From: Flammeovirgaceae bacterium
GTDB lineage: Bacteria; Bacteroidota; Bacteroidia; Cytophagales; Cyclobacteriaceae
Assembly (NCBI GenBank): GCA_012032815.1
Contig: JAAUQD010000007.1
Coordinates: forward strand, 1 to 39,468
Direction: 5' to 3'
DNA: 39,468 nucleotides
Each line of letters opens with the position of its first letter. Position 1 is the stretch's first letter. Under the pieces are notes generated by a model that made no database searches, was not told the origin of the DNA, and saw only the letters and a program-made list of their open reading frames with translations. Below are positions 10,906 to 20,954 of this stretch, piece by piece. The position numbers and the translations under genes were made by a program.

Positions 10906-12054
10906 ATGGGTCGAAAACTAAAAATGGGTATGATTGGCGGAGGGCCTGGAGCATTTATTGGTTCGGTACACCGCATGGCTGCAAATTTGGATGGAGAAAT
11001 TGAATTGGTATGTGGTGTGTTTAGCAGTGATCCAAAAAAATCCCTTCAAACAGGAAAGTCCCTTCATTTAGATCATGAAAGAATTTATTTCGATTTTGAA
11101 TCGATGATTAAAAAGGAGAGCATACTTCCTGTTTCAAGGCGGATGGATTTCGTTTCCATTGTTACCCCAAATCACCTTCATTATAAACCAGCAGCTTTGG
11201 CTCTTCAATATGGATTTCATGTCATTATGGACAAGCCTATGACCTTCGATTTGGAAGAGGCCAGAAAATTAAAAGAGATTGCAGATGAAAGTAATAAGCT
11301 ATTCGCCCTCACATTTACCTATACAGGATATCCAATGGTAAAAGAAGCGAGGCAGTTGGTTCAAAGTAAAAGACTTGGCAAAATTCGTAAGGTGTACGTT
11401 GAATACATCCAGGGATGGTTATCCGATCCATTGGAAAAAGGAAAGCATAAGCAAGCAGAGTGGAGGACTGATCCAAAGCGCGCTGGGGAAGGTGGATGTG
11501 TAGGCGATATTGGAATCCATGCCGCGAATCTTGCTGAATATGTAAGTGGAAGGAAAATTCAGGAAGTTTGTGCATCGCTTAACTCGGTAGTAGCAGGAAG
11601 GAAATTGGATGATGATTGCACGATTATGCTGAAACTGGAAAACGGAATTACAGGGTCGCTCATATGCACACAGGTTGCAGCCGGAGAAGAGAATAATTTA
11701 TCAATTCGCGTATACGGAGAAAAAGGAGGACTTGAATGGAGACAGGAAGAGCCGAACACATTGATTGTAAAGTGGGAGGGAAAACCGAAAGAAGAACTTC
11801 GCGTTGGTTGGACGTATAATTCCGGGGTTACATTAAAAAATACACGAACACCCTCGGGCCATCCTGAGGGGTATTTGGAGGCTTTTGCGAATATTTACAA
11901 AAACTTTTCAATGGCTATTCAAAATCAAAATCGCAAAAAAAATATTGCGTACGACTTCCCCGATGTAAACGAAGGCCTACGTGGAATGGCTTTCATTCGG
12001 GCAGCCGTAAAGTCATCGCAAGCCCATCAAAAGTGGACCGCAATAAAAGTCTAA
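10906..12054 (+). CDS. Gfo/Idh/MocA family NAD(P)-dependent sugar dehydrogenase
   Basis: An intact 382-residue oxidoreductase. The N-terminal Rossmann domain has a glycine-rich loop (MIGGGPGAFIGSVHRMAA, about 9-26). The catalytic-site landmarks are MDKPMTFDLEEA (the EKP-type motif, here DKP) and GGCVGDIGIHAANLAEY, which supplies the usual Asp and His. Family members oxidise or epimerise sugars, inositols and their derivatives using NAD(P). It lacks an obvious signal peptide and should be cytoplasmic. It is followed after four bases by a sugar isomerase-like gene and then a cytochrome c, so these three probably form one operon. Gene pairs of this kind are common in Bacteroidota and have been linked to keto-sugar metabolism; the exact sugar is not visible. 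Confidence 0.88.
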   Translation: MGRKLKMGMIGGGPGAFIGSVHRMAANLDGEIELVCGVFSSDPKKSLQTGKSLHLDHERIYFDFESMIKKESILPVSRRMDFVSIVTPNHLHYKPAALALQYGFHVIMDKPMTFDLEEARKLKEIADESNKLFALTFTYTGYPMVKEARQLVQSKRLGKIRKVYVEYIQGWLSDPLEKGKHKQAEWRTDPKRAGEGGCVGDIGIHAANLAEYVSGRKIQEVCASLNSVVAGRKLDDDCTIMLKLENGITGSLICTQVAAGEENNLSIRVYGEKGGLEWRQEEPNTLIVKWEGKPKEELRVGWTYNSGVTLKNTRTPSGHPEGYLEAFANIYKNFSMAIQNQNRKKNIAYDFPDVNEGLRGMAFIRAAVKSSQAHQKWTAIKV

Positions 12055-12058
12055 CCTT

Positions 12059-13105
12059 ATGAAAACTATGAAAGGCCCTGCCATTTTTTTAGCCCAGTTC
12101 ATGGGAGACAAGAGACCGTTCAACCAACTGAAATCAATTAGTAAGTGGTCGGCTTCACTGGGCTACACAGGCCTTCAAATTCCTACATGGGATACACGGT
12201 GCGTTGATTTAAAAAAATTGGCACAGAGTAAAACATACGCGGATGAAATCAAAGGTATTGTCAACGACAATGGACAGGAAATAACTGAACTGAGCACGCA
12301 TCTGCAGGGCCAACTTATAGCAGTTAATCCTGCTTTTGACATTATGTTTGATGGATTTGCTCCTCAGAAAGTTCAAGGGAACTCAAAGGCCCGCACTGCG
12401 TGGGCGGTTGAGCAATTAAAATTAGCTGCAAAAGCAAGTTATAATTTGGGCTTAAAAGTTCATGCCACTTTTTCAGGTGCTTTAATGTGGCATACTGTTT
12501 ATCCCTGGCCGCAGCGTCCAAAGAATTTGGCAGATGATTGCTTCAGGGAATTGGCAAAACGCTGGACTCCTATTCTTAATGAATTTGAAAAACAAGGTGT
12601 AGATGTTTGTTATGAAGTTCATCCGGGCGAAGATCTCCATGATGGAGTAACGTTTGAGCGCTTTTGGGAGGCGACTAAAAAACACAAGCGCGTAAAAATG
12701 TTGTATGACCCAAGCCATTTTGTGTTACAACAACTTGATTATTTGACCTACATCGACCACTATCACGAGTTTATCAAAATGTTTCATGTTAAGGATGCTG
12801 AATTTAATCCAACCGGCAAAAGTGGAGTTTATGGAGGATATCAGAATTGGATTGACCGGCCGGGAAGATTCAGATCGCCCGGTGATGGGCAAGTTGATTT
12901 TAAGTCGGTCTTTTCGAAACTTGCGCAATACAATTATGCAGGTTGGGCAGTACTTGAATGGGAGTGTTGCATAAAGCATCCCGAACAAGGGGCAAAGGAA
13001 GGAGCTGAATTTATCCGAAGTCATATCATACGCACAACTGATAAAGCGTTTGATGATTTTGCAGGAAATGATAAAAAAATAAACAAACAAATATTAGGTA
13101 TCTAG
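12059..13105 (+). CDS. Sugar phosphate isomerase/epimerase-like TIM-barrel protein
   Basis: A 348-residue protein of the xylose isomerase-like (AP endonuclease 2) superfamily. Typical barrel segments are GYTGLQIPTWD, ELSTHLQGQL, YEVHPGEDLHDG, MLYDPSHFVLQQLDY, MFHVKDAEF and GWAVLEWEC; the Glu, Asp and His residues in them are the expected divalent-metal ligands. It lies four bases after the Gfo/Idh dehydrogenase and three bases before a cytochrome c, so all three are probably translated from one message. A role as isomerase, epimerase or lyase acting on an oxidised sugar made by the neighbour is likely by analogy. ATG at 12059 or 12068 could be the start; the first is nearest the preceding stop. 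Confidence 0.85.
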   Translation: MKTMKGPAIFLAQFMGDKRPFNQLKSISKWSASLGYTGLQIPTWDTRCVDLKKLAQSKTYADEIKGIVNDNGQEITELSTHLQGQLIAVNPAFDIMFDGFAPQKVQGNSKARTAWAVEQLKLAAKASYNLGLKVHATFSGALMWHTVYPWPQRPKNLADDCFRELAKRWTPILNEFEKQGVDVCYEVHPGEDLHDGVTFERFWEATKKHKRVKMLYDPSHFVLQQLDYLTYIDHYHEFIKMFHVKDAEFNPTGKSGVYGGYQNWIDRPGRFRSPGDGQVDFKSVFSKLAQYNYAGWAVLEWECCIKHPEQGAKEGAEFIRSHIIRTTDKAFDDFAGNDKKINKQILGI

Positions 13106-13107
13106 GT

Positions 13108-13512
13108 ATGAAGAATTTATTAAAATATTTAGCCATTTCGGGAATTCTGTTTTCATGTTCAGCGAAAGAAGAAAGTAAAAATCAGGAGGATTATGGCGAA
13201 CCCGCCACGACAACAGAAGTTACTTCTACCGCAGTAGATAATGTATCTATTGGTGAAGCTCTGGTCAATAAATCGGATTGTACTATTTGCCATCATAAAA
13301 CAAATAGAATTATGGGGCCGTCTCATACGGAAGTGGCGGAAAAATACGAATTCAATGAAACCAATGTTAAAATGATAGCGGGTAAAATTATTAATGGAGG
13401 TTCAGGCGTTTGGGGGGATATTTTAATGACTCCGCATGCTGACATTTCACAGCAGGATGCAGAAAACATGGCTCGTTATGTTTTGTCGCTTGATGGAGAA
13501 AAGGAACATTAA
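13108..13512 (+). CDS. Small lipoprotein c-type cytochrome
   Basis: A 134-residue protein with a lipoprotein signal (ISGILFSC, lipid Cys17), a short acidic and Thr-rich linker, and one haem-binding motif CTICH (Cys58, Cys61, His62). MTPH (Met107) supplies the likely sixth haem ligand, and the C-terminal helix (QQDAENMARYVLSL) is the usual one in class I cytochromes c. It is a periplasmic electron carrier tethered to a membrane. It begins two bases after the isomerase-like gene's stop, so its partner may be a sugar-oxidising system in the envelope rather than the cytoplasmic dehydrogenase itself. Confidence 0.9.
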   Translation: MKNLLKYLAISGILFSCSAKEESKNQEDYGEPATTTEVTSTAVDNVSIGEALVNKSDCTICHHKTNRIMGPSHTEVAEKYEFNETNVKMIAGKIINGGSGVWGDILMTPHADISQQDAENMARYVLSLDGEKEH

Positions 13513-13581
13513 CTAATACACTGACAATCATTACATTGATTCCATACGGATTAACGGTCAATTATTTTTTAAAGTGATTGC

Positions 13582-13597
13582 AATGATCTTTATCATT
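13582..13597. promoter_or_regulatory. Palindrome upstream of pckG, possible operator
   Basis: AATGAT and ATCATT form a perfect inverted repeat with a four-base spacer (CTTT), about 60-75 bases before the pckG start and just upstream of its predicted promoter. The position would suit an activator or repressor site. The repeat is short and could arise by chance. Confidence 0.25.
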
Positions 13598-13618
13598 TCT
13601 TTTTAGCTGTTCAATTCC

Positions 13619-13626
13619 TATTTTTG
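13619..13626 (+). promoter_or_regulatory. Predicted promoter -7 box of pckG
   Basis: TATTTTTG fits the Bacteroidetes -7 consensus TAnnTTTG exactly and lies 32 bases before the pckG ATG, which leaves room for a leader of about 25 bases. The -33 region holds TTC rather than TTG at the usual spacing. Confidence 0.45.
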
Positions 13627-13658
13627 GCGTCCCATAATTTCAATTTAAATCATAGATA

Positions 13659-15515
13659 ATGATTACTGAATCAGCAATTCAAAGTTCTTTCGAAATAAAA
13701 CACAAGGAGGCTTCAGATTGGATAAATGAGGTTGTTCAATTGTGCAAACCGGATCAGGTTCAATGGTGTGATGGAAGCAAAGAAGAGTATGATGGTCTTT
13801 GTCAGAAATTAGTTGACAAAGGAACATTCATTCGGTTAAATCCGGAAAAAAGACCGAATAGTTATGCGTGCTTTTCTGATCCGAGTGACGTGGCTCGTGT
13901 AGAAGACCGAACTTATATATGCAGTAAGCGAAAAGATGATGCCGGACCAACCAACAATTGGATGGAACCCAGGGAAATGAAGCAAACCCTGAATAAACTG
14001 TTGGACGGCTGCATGAAAGGCCGGACCATGTATGTGATTCCTTTTAGTATGGGACCTGTAGGATCTTCGATCTCTCACATTGGTATTGAAATTACCGATT
14101 CGGAATACGTGGTGGTGAATATGCATATTATGACGCGGGTTGGTAAAAGGGTTATGGATGTTCTGGGAAAAGAGGGGGAGTTTGTAAAATGTTTGCACAC
14201 GGTTGGAGCGCCTCTAAAAGATGGACAGAAAGATGTTCTCTGGCCAACCAATCAAACAACTAAATACATTGTACACTACCCGGAAGAGCGCTCGATAGTT
14301 TCTTATGGATCAGGTTATGGGGGTAATGCTCTTTTAGGAAAAAAATGCTTTGCACTTCGAATCGCCTCCGTGATGGCGCAAGATGAGGGTTGGCTCGCGG
14401 AACACATGTTAATACTGGGAGTGGAAAGTCCGGAGAAAGAGAAATCATACGTAGCGGCAGCCTTTCCAAGTGCCTGTGGTAAAACTAATTTTGCCATGCT
14501 AATTCCACCAAAGGAGTTTAAAGGATGGAAAGTAACCACCGTTGGCGATGACATTGCATGGATTAAAACATCAAAGGATGGTTCACTTCGGGCGATCAAT
14601 CCTGAGGCTGGTTATTTTGGAGTTGCACCAGGCACCAATGAGAAAACCAATCCCAATGCCATGGCCACCATTTCTAAAAATTCAATTTTTACAAATGTAG
14701 CCGTCACTCCCGATGGGGATGTTTGGTGGGAGGGAATGACGGATCAACCACCAAAAGATATTATTGATTGGCATGGAAAAAAATGGGACCCAACATCAGG
14801 AAAGCCAGCTGCACATCCTAATGCACGTTTTACAACCCCTGCTTCTCAATGCCCCTGTATCGATGAGGATTGGGAAAATCCGGAAGGCGTTCCTATAAGT
14901 GCTTTCATTTTTGGAGGACGTAGAAGCACAACAATTCCTGTTGTCTATCAGGCACCCAATTGGGCGTTTGGTGTTTATCTGGCCTCCACAATGGGTTCTG
15001 AAACAACGGCAGCCGCTTTTGGAGAAGTAGGCAAAGTTCGGAGAGATCCTTTTGCGATGTTGCCGTTTTGTGGATACCATATGGCTGATTACTTTAATCA
15101 CTGGCTTCAGTTTGGAAGAAATCTTCAAGCACCGCCAAGAATATTTGGGGTAAACTGGTTTTTGAAAGATGAAAATGGAAAATTTTTATGGCCTGGATAT
15201 GGGGATAATTTCCGCATTTTGAAATGGATATTCGAACGGGTTCGTGGCAAAGCCGCACCGATCGAAAGTCCCATAGGATGGATGCCCTCCTATGAGGATA
15301 TTGATTGGAGAGGTTCGGAAATGACAAAAGAGCAGTTTGCTAAAATTATAGAAATTGATAGCGAAGCGTGGAAAAAGGAACTGCTTTCACATGCAGAACT
15401 TTTTGAGCGTATGTATGATAAACTTCCAAAAGAGCTGATCTTCATGCGTGAATTATTGCTGTCCAGTTTATGGCGATCACCGGCCAAATGGAAACTGGAA
15501 CCTGAAACGGTTTAA
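13659..15515 (+). CDS. pckG: Phosphoenolpyruvate carboxykinase (GTP)
   Basis: An intact 618-residue enzyme that converts oxaloacetate and GTP to phosphoenolpyruvate, the entry step of gluconeogenesis. The active-site P-loop with its mobile Cys is [14 protein letters not shown] (about 266-279). Other GTP-PEPCK landmarks are [42 protein letters not shown], the guanine-site segment around PLFGYH-like [13 protein letters not shown], and [19 protein letters not shown]. The length and all motifs fit the GTP-dependent family rather than the ATP-dependent PckA. It has its own predicted promoter and a strong terminator. With the glp operon nearby, the region can process three-carbon compounds from both sides of the glycolysis/gluconeogenesis junction. 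Confidence 0.97.
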   Translation: MITESAIQSSFEIKHKEASDWINEVVQLCKPDQVQWCDGSKEEYDGLCQKLVDKGTFIRLNPEKRPNSYACFSDPSDVARVEDRTYICSKRKDDAGPTNNWMEPREMKQTLNKLLDGCMKGRTMYVIPFSMGPVGSSISHIGIEITDSEYVVVNMHIMTRVGKRVMDVLGKEGEFVKCLHTVGAPLKDGQKDVLWPTNQTTKYIVHYPEERSIVSYGSGYGGNALLGKKCFALRIASVMAQDEGWLAEHMLILGVESPEKEKSYVAAAFPSACGKTNFAMLIPPKEFKGWKVTTVGDDIAWIKTSKDGSLRAINPEAGYFGVAPGTNEKTNPNAMATISKNSIFTNVAVTPDGDVWWEGMTDQPPKDIIDWHGKKWDPTSGKPAAHPNARFTTPASQCPCIDEDWENPEGVPISAFIFGGRRSTTIPVVYQAPNWAFGVYLASTMGSETTAAAFGEVGKVRRDPFAMLPFCGYHMADYFNHWLQFGRNLQAPPRIFGVNWFLKDENGKFLWPGYGDNFRILKWIFERVRGKAAPIESPIGWMPSYEDIDWRGSEMTKEQFAKIIEIDSEAWKKELLSHAELFERMYDKLPKELIFMRELLLSSLWRSPAKWKLEPETV

Positions 15516-15534
15516 ATAGTCAGACACTTAAAAG

Positions 15535-15557
15535 CCCCGATTGGAATCGGGGTTTTT
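15535..15557 (+). terminator. Rho-independent terminator of pckG
   Basis: A perfect 8-base GC-rich stem, CCCCGATT paired with AATCGGGG, with a 2-base centre (effective loop larger by opening the last pairs), followed by TTTTT. It starts 20 bases after the pckG stop. Confidence 0.85.
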
Positions 15558-15574
15558 CATTTATAGTGGCGGTA

Positions 15575-15604
15575 TTGTATAAATGAAACTTTCAGCCTAC
15601 TTTA
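15575..15604 (+). promoter_or_regulatory. Predicted promoter of the POT transporter gene
   Basis: TTG at 15575-15577, a 20-base spacer, and TACTTTA at 15598-15604 resemble the Bacteroidetes TTG / TAnnTTTG promoter with one mismatch. It lies between the pckG terminator and the transporter start at 15642, as expected for an independent unit. Confidence 0.45.
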
Positions 15605-15641
15605 ACCCGCTTGAAACCCAGAACCATTAATTTCTTTACCT

Positions 15642-17171
15642 ATGAATTTGGATAAATCTTTTTTTGGTCATCCGCGCGGCCTGGCTACATTGTTTTTTAC
15701 CGAGATGTGGGAGCGTTTCAGTTATTACGGAATTCGGGCAATCCTCATTTTATACATGACCGCGCCTGTGGAATATGGAGGATTAGGATTTGATATTGTA
15801 GTTGCTGCTTCGATCTATGCCCTGTTCACATCGCTTGCTTACATGGCTAATTTATTAGGTGGGTGGATTGCAGATAATATTATTGGTCAGCGCAAAGCGA
15901 TTTTGTGGGGCGGGTTTCTGATTGCTGCAGGAAATTTTTTGCTATTTCTTCCTGGCATTGCTTCATTTTATGGAGGTCTGTTTGTAATAATTCTGGGTAC
16001 TGGATTATTAAAGCCCAATGTAAGTGCTATCGTGGCACAAATCTATCCTGACAATGATGATCGAAAAGATGCTGGATTTTATATTTTTTATACAGGAATA
16101 AACCTTGGTGCTTTCATCGCTCCGTTGGTGTGCAGTACGTTAGCAGAAAAGGTAAACTGGCAACTTGGATTCCTTGCCGCATGCATAGGTATGATTCTGG
16201 GTATCATTCAATTTAGATTGGGCTATAAGTTTTTAGGACAAGCCGGTATACAACCTGCTGCGGTTGCATCTAATGAAGATCTTTCGGGTAACAAGAAAAA
16301 GTTATATTTCATGATAGCCGGATTTCTTGGTCTCTTCGCTTTGCTGGCACTATTGAATGCGCAAGGTGTTTTAAGCATTACACCAACATTGATTGCGGAT
16401 GCATTCCAATATATTTTTGTTATTACGGTGCTGGTGTTTTTTGGCTGGTTATTTTTTATTGCAAAATGGGAACCAAAAGAGCGTGATCGATTAATTGTAA
16501 TCAGTGTATTTTTCTTTTGCAGTGCTTTGTTTTGGTCAGCCTTTGAGCAGGCAGGCTCTTCGTTGAATCTCTTCGCCAATGATTTTACTGACAAGACCGT
16601 GCCTAACTGGATGGTTGATGTTGTTAATCCTATTGTTGGTCTATTTACCGAGCCTATGTCGTATGGGGTCTCCTTTCCTACAGGCTGGTTTCAATCGCTG
16701 AATGCCTTATTTATAATTATGCTTGCTCCGATTTTTTCTTCGTTCTGGAAAAAACTTGGAAGTCATGAGCCATCCAGCCCTGCAAAATTTGCATGGGGCC
16801 TCATTGGCGTTGGGATTGGTTTTGGAGTAATTATGGTTGCTGCTTCCTACGCAACAAAAGACAATCAGGTGAGCCCGATGTGGCTGGTATCATTGTATTT
16901 TATTCACACCATTGCAGAACTTTGTTTGAGTCCGGTTGGGTTGAGTAAAGTAACAAGTCTTGCACCGGCCCGTGTAGTTAGTTTAATGATGGGAGTCTGG
17001 TTTTTAGGGACATCTATTGGCAATTTCATTGCCGGCAAGATGGCGGGATTCTATACTACCATGCCGCTACCCGAGTTGTTTGGAATGGTGCTGATTTATA
17101 CATCAGGCATTGGAATAGTGCTGCTCTTCTTTGTTGGAAGAATTAAGAAGTTAATGTGGGGAATTAAATAA
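15642..17171 (+). CDS. POT/PTR family proton-coupled peptide transporter
   Basis: A 509-residue major-facilitator protein of the proton-dependent oligopeptide transporter family, for import of di- and tripeptides. The first helix carries the family's ExxERFxYYG signature (FTEMWERFSYYGIRAIL, about residues 19-35). The loop after helix 2 carries the MFS motif LGGWIADNIIGQRKA. The FYIFYTGINLGAFIAPL segment is the PTR2 signature region. About 12-14 membrane helices are visible. The gene is flanked by a terminator and predicted promoter upstream and by a convergent TerB-like gene downstream, so it is probably transcribed alone. Peptide use fits a protein-degrading heterotroph. Confidence 0.93.
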   Translation: MNLDKSFFGHPRGLATLFFTEMWERFSYYGIRAILILYMTAPVEYGGLGFDIVVAASIYALFTSLAYMANLLGGWIADNIIGQRKAILWGGFLIAAGNFLLFLPGIASFYGGLFVIILGTGLLKPNVSAIVAQIYPDNDDRKDAGFYIFYTGINLGAFIAPLVCSTLAEKVNWQLGFLAACIGMILGIIQFRLGYKFLGQAGIQPAAVASNEDLSGNKKKLYFMIAGFLGLFALLALLNAQGVLSITPTLIADAFQYIFVITVLVFFGWLFFIAKWEPKERDRLIVISVFFFCSALFWSAFEQAGSSLNLFANDFTDKTVPNWMVDVVNPIVGLFTEPMSYGVSFPTGWFQSLNALFIIMLAPIFSSFWKKLGSHEPSSPAKFAWGLIGVGIGFGVIMVAASYATKDNQVSPMWLVSLYFIHTIAELCLSPVGLSKVTSLAPARVVSLMMGVWFLGTSIGNFIAGKMAGFYTTMPLPELFGMVLIYTSGIGIVLLFFVGRIKKLMWGIK

Positions 17172-17254
17172 TCAACTCCAACATTTTATCCGGGCAATGA
17201 CTCTTAGGCTCTATCCACTAGCTGGGATAAAAAATAATAGCGAGGAACCAGTTC

Positions 17255-17638
17255 TTATTTTGAATGGGCGACCTGGGCGTTAATATCGATTACTTCTTTA
17301 AGTAATTTGAGCGCACTTTCCTCAGCCGCATCAACTACACCGTCAGAGTGAACGATATCATACAAATCTGTATAAACTTTATATTTCTGGGCAAACTTCA
17401 CTGATCCAAACTGCTTATAATTTTCTTTTATAAACTCATTCATTTTAGCAGGATCCATTTTTTCATATTCGGCCTTTGCTTTTTCAAAACGCTCAAAAAT
17501 ATTTTCCTCATTAGGATAAAGTTTTGACATCTTATCAATGATCGCATCTTTCTCATTATCATGGAAATGACCATCTACGTGAGCAATGTGCATGTATAGA
17601 AAAGTGACAAAATCCGCAAAAGACTGGTGAGTTTTCAT
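17255..17638 (-). CDS. TerB-like (tellurite resistance / DjlA-type) small helical protein
   Basis: A 127-residue, mainly helical, acidic protein. Two repeated acidic segments, HVDGHFHDNEKDAI and HSDGVVDAAEESAL, resemble the metal-binding DG-x-x-x-x-E-x-x motif of TerB/DjlA-type domains, in which Asp and Glu residues bind metal. The exact role of such stand-alone proteins is unknown; links to stress response and chaperones are family-level only. I start at the ATG at 17636-17638 (MKTHQSFADF): the 15 upstream open codons run into the groEL terminator and are not credible. It lies downstream of groEL on the same strand but behind a strong hairpin, so it is probably expressed separately. Confidence 0.6.
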   Translation of the reverse strand: MKTHQSFADFVTFLYMHIAHVDGHFHDNEKDAIIDKMSKLYPNEENIFERFEKAKAEYEKMDPAKMNEFIKENYKQFGSVKFAQKYKVYTDLYDIVHSDGVVDAAEESALKLLKEVIDINAQVAHSK

Positions 17639-17670
17639 GGTGTTGGTTAGGTACAATTCAAAAATAATTA

Positions 17671-17702
17671 AAAAAGGCTTCATTGAGAAATGAAGCCTTT
17701 TT
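17671..17702 (-). terminator. Strong terminator after groEL
   Basis: AAAAAGGCTTCA and TGAAGCCTTTTT form a perfect 12-base stem with an 8-base loop. On the minus strand it follows the groEL stop (17725) by 22 bases. A T-rich tail is present on both strands, so it may also work in the other direction. Confidence 0.85.
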
Positions 17703-17724
17703 GGTTTATAGAATGGAGAATGAA

Positions 17725-19372
<1,648 letters not shown>

Positions 19373-19383
19373 TTAGTTGAACA

Positions 19384-19662
19384 TTAAATGATTCCGAAGA
19401 TGTCAGAATTTCTCATGATGAGATATTCCTTTCCATCAATGTTTATTTCAGTACCTGAATATTTCCCGTAAAGAACATTGTCTCCAACTTTTACAGTAAC
19501 GGGCTTGTCTTTCAATCCTTCACCGACTGCAATGATTTTACCTTTTTGGGGTTTTTCTTTTGCGGTGTCTGGAATGATAATGCCAGAAGCGGTCTTGTCT
19601 TCTGCTGCCGATGGTTCTACCAGAACCCGGTCTTCATTAGGTTTAAATTTAATTTTCGCCAT
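19384..19662 (-). CDS. groS: Co-chaperonin GroES
   Basis: A 92-residue co-chaperonin that caps the GroEL cage. The mobile-loop region [17 protein letters not shown], preceded by [13 protein letters not shown] and followed by GKIIAVGEG and [11 protein letters not shown], matches the family throughout. I start at the ATG at 19660-19662 (MAKIKFKPN); the 29 open codons upstream lie in the promoter region and are unlike the family. It is the first gene of groES-groEL. The upstream region has a promoter-like sequence overlapped by an inverted repeat, but not the classic CIRCE element. Confidence 0.96.
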   Translation of the reverse strand: MAKIKFKPNEDRVLVEPSAAEDKTASGIIIPDTAKEKPQKGKIIAVGEGLKDKPVTVKVGDNVLYGKYSGTEINIDGKEYLIMRNSDIFGII

Positions 19663-19719
19663 ATGGATTAATAGTTTAACTGTTAAAACTCTGCTGCCCA
19701 ATGATCGATTTTTATGCCA

Positions 19720-19783
19720 AGAAGATAGTTTTTTGTTTTTGGCAGACAATTCTTGAAATCATCAACGAATTGTCAGAATTGTC
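19720..19783 (-). promoter_or_regulatory. Predicted groESL promoter with overlapping inverted repeat
   Basis: On the minus strand a TTG (19747-19749), a 19-base spacer and TATCTTCT (19720-19727) fit the Bacteroidetes promoter with two mismatches in the -7 box. The leader to groES would be about 50 bases. The TTG lies inside an inverted repeat, GACAATTC (19745-19752) and GAATTGTC (19767-19774), and a further direct copy GAATTGTC ends at 19783. This is not CIRCE (TTAGCACTC with GAGTGCTAA). A repressor bound here would cover the -33 box. Confidence 0.4.
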
Positions 19784-19865
19784 ATGTTTTTTGAGTTTTG
19801 GAGGTGGCATTTTGTCACTTTTTGGCTGTTTTTCGTATAATTAAAAAGGAATAAATTACGGGTAT

Positions 19866-20576
19866 ATGAAATCATTAAATGAAAATTGGATCACTGAAGG
19901 GTTAATTGACTTTGAATACAAACAGTACCTGCTTTTGGCCTATTTGAAAACCGTGAAAAACTCATTTTTTAAAAATGAGCTTTATCCATTTTTATCTGAT
20001 CTGGTTAACCACTACAGAAATCTCAAGATGATCCGGGAAAGTAAAATCAATTTGATCGATTCATTTCCCAAGGAATTACAGATTGAAGGTGGGACGAAAT
20101 TATCAATTGCATATAAGAACATAATTGAAGATGATAAGTTGATGAAGGAAATTGAATCTATTGTCGAATTTGCTTTGCCAAAAATAAAAGGTCATTTGGA
20201 AGAAGGGACAATGATTTATGATCAGGTTGAGTCAAATTGCGAGATCACTCCAATTGGACTTTCTCCCTTATATCTTAAAGAAGGCTATCTTTTCATTTCG
20301 CAACCACCAGAAAAGGAGGCTAATATTTACAGGTATCAGATCACCATATTTGGTGATTCTGGTGATTCCTATCGTGGAATACATACTGAGTTTATTTTTT
20401 CGTCACCTGTCAGCATTACGCACACGTATGAAAAAATAAAGATTGATTTGACACGTAAATTTAAAGATCTGCCAAACCCATCAACATACCTCGTGAATTC
20501 CAAAACGAAGTTTCCATATGATGAGACGCTCATGCCCGTGGCAAAGCGTCTTTTAATCCGCCAATTAGCGGCATAA
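19866..20576 (+). CDS. Conserved-looking protein of unknown function
   Basis: A 236-residue protein with no signal peptide and no membrane helix, so it is predicted to be cytoplasmic. The N-terminal half is helical and charged (LLLAYLKTVKNSFFKNELYP, LVNHYRNLKMIRESK). The C-terminal half is beta-rich (YRYQITIFGDSGDSYRGIHT, SITHTYEKIKIDLTRKF). I recognise no named domain or catalytic motif. Codon usage and base composition resemble the neighbours, so it is probably a normal chromosomal gene of this group. It is divergent from groES, sharing a gap of about 200 bases, and convergent with secG. Confidence 0.65.
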   Translation: MKSLNENWITEGLIDFEYKQYLLLAYLKTVKNSFFKNELYPFLSDLVNHYRNLKMIRESKINLIDSFPKELQIEGGTKLSIAYKNIIEDDKLMKEIESIVEFALPKIKGHLEEGTMIYDQVESNCEITPIGLSPLYLKEGYLFISQPPEKEANIYRYQITIFGDSGDSYRGIHTEFIFSSPVSITHTYEKIKIDLTRKFKDLPNPSTYLVNSKTKFPYDETLMPVAKRLLIRQLAA

Positions 20577-20622
20577 AAAAAGCCCTGATTGCCAGAGCTT
20601 TAATTCAGGATTAAGTGCTTTT
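20575..20622. terminator. Possible bidirectional terminator between the unknown gene and secG
   Basis: An imperfect stem: AAAAGC near 20578-20583 can pair with GCTTTT near 20617-20622, with inner CCTGA and TCAGG also pairing. Runs of A and T flank the stem. It lies between two convergent genes, but the pairing has bulges. Confidence 0.35.
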
Positions 20623-20626
20623 AGTA

Positions 20627-20953
20627 TTAGTTATTAGTTGAATCGTTTCGATTTAGATCCAGGGCAGGCGCAGTTTGCTGTTCTTTTGCGCGGTTCAGGA
20701 TGTCATCATTAGGTCCTTGCTGACTTGGTGTAATGAAATTAGTGGCTAATGAAAATACCATGATTACAATAGCAAAGCCCCAGGTTAATTTTTCCAGCAG
20801 ATCTCCGGTCTTTTTAACGCCAATCAAATTGCTGGCGCCAGATCCTCCAAACTGAGAGGATAGCCCGCCACCTTTTGAATTCTGTGCTAAGATCACTAAA
20901 ACCAAAAGGACACACGAGATAATAATAAGGCTTATGAGTAAGGTATAATACAT
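20627..20953 (-). CDS. secG: Preprotein translocase subunit SecG
   Basis: A 108-residue inner-membrane protein that helps SecYE and SecA move proteins across the membrane. It has two membrane helices (ISLIIISCVLLVLVILAQ and LTWGFAIVIMVFSLATNF) and, between them, the conserved SecG loop AQNSKGGGLSSQFGGSGASNL. The C-terminal tail is polar (PSQQGPNDDILNRAK). The start is one base after the stop of the upstream gene, so the two are probably coupled. It closes the minus-strand cluster that begins with miaB. Confidence 0.93.
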   Translation of the reverse strand: MYYTLLISLIIISCVLLVLVILAQNSKGGGLSSQFGGSGASNLIGVKKTGDLLEKLTWGFAIVIMVFSLATNFITPSQQGPNDDILNRAKEQQTAPALDLNRNDSTNN

Positions 20954-20954
20954 A

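Noticed and set aside
17180-17235. Inverted repeat TTTTATCC / GGATAAAA between the POT and TerB genes
   Set aside because: The loop of about 30 bases is too long and the stem too AT-rich for a confident terminator.
19663-19783. CIRCE element upstream of groES
   Set aside because: TTAGCACTC and GAGTGCTAA are not present. Only the GACAATTC-type repeat is seen.
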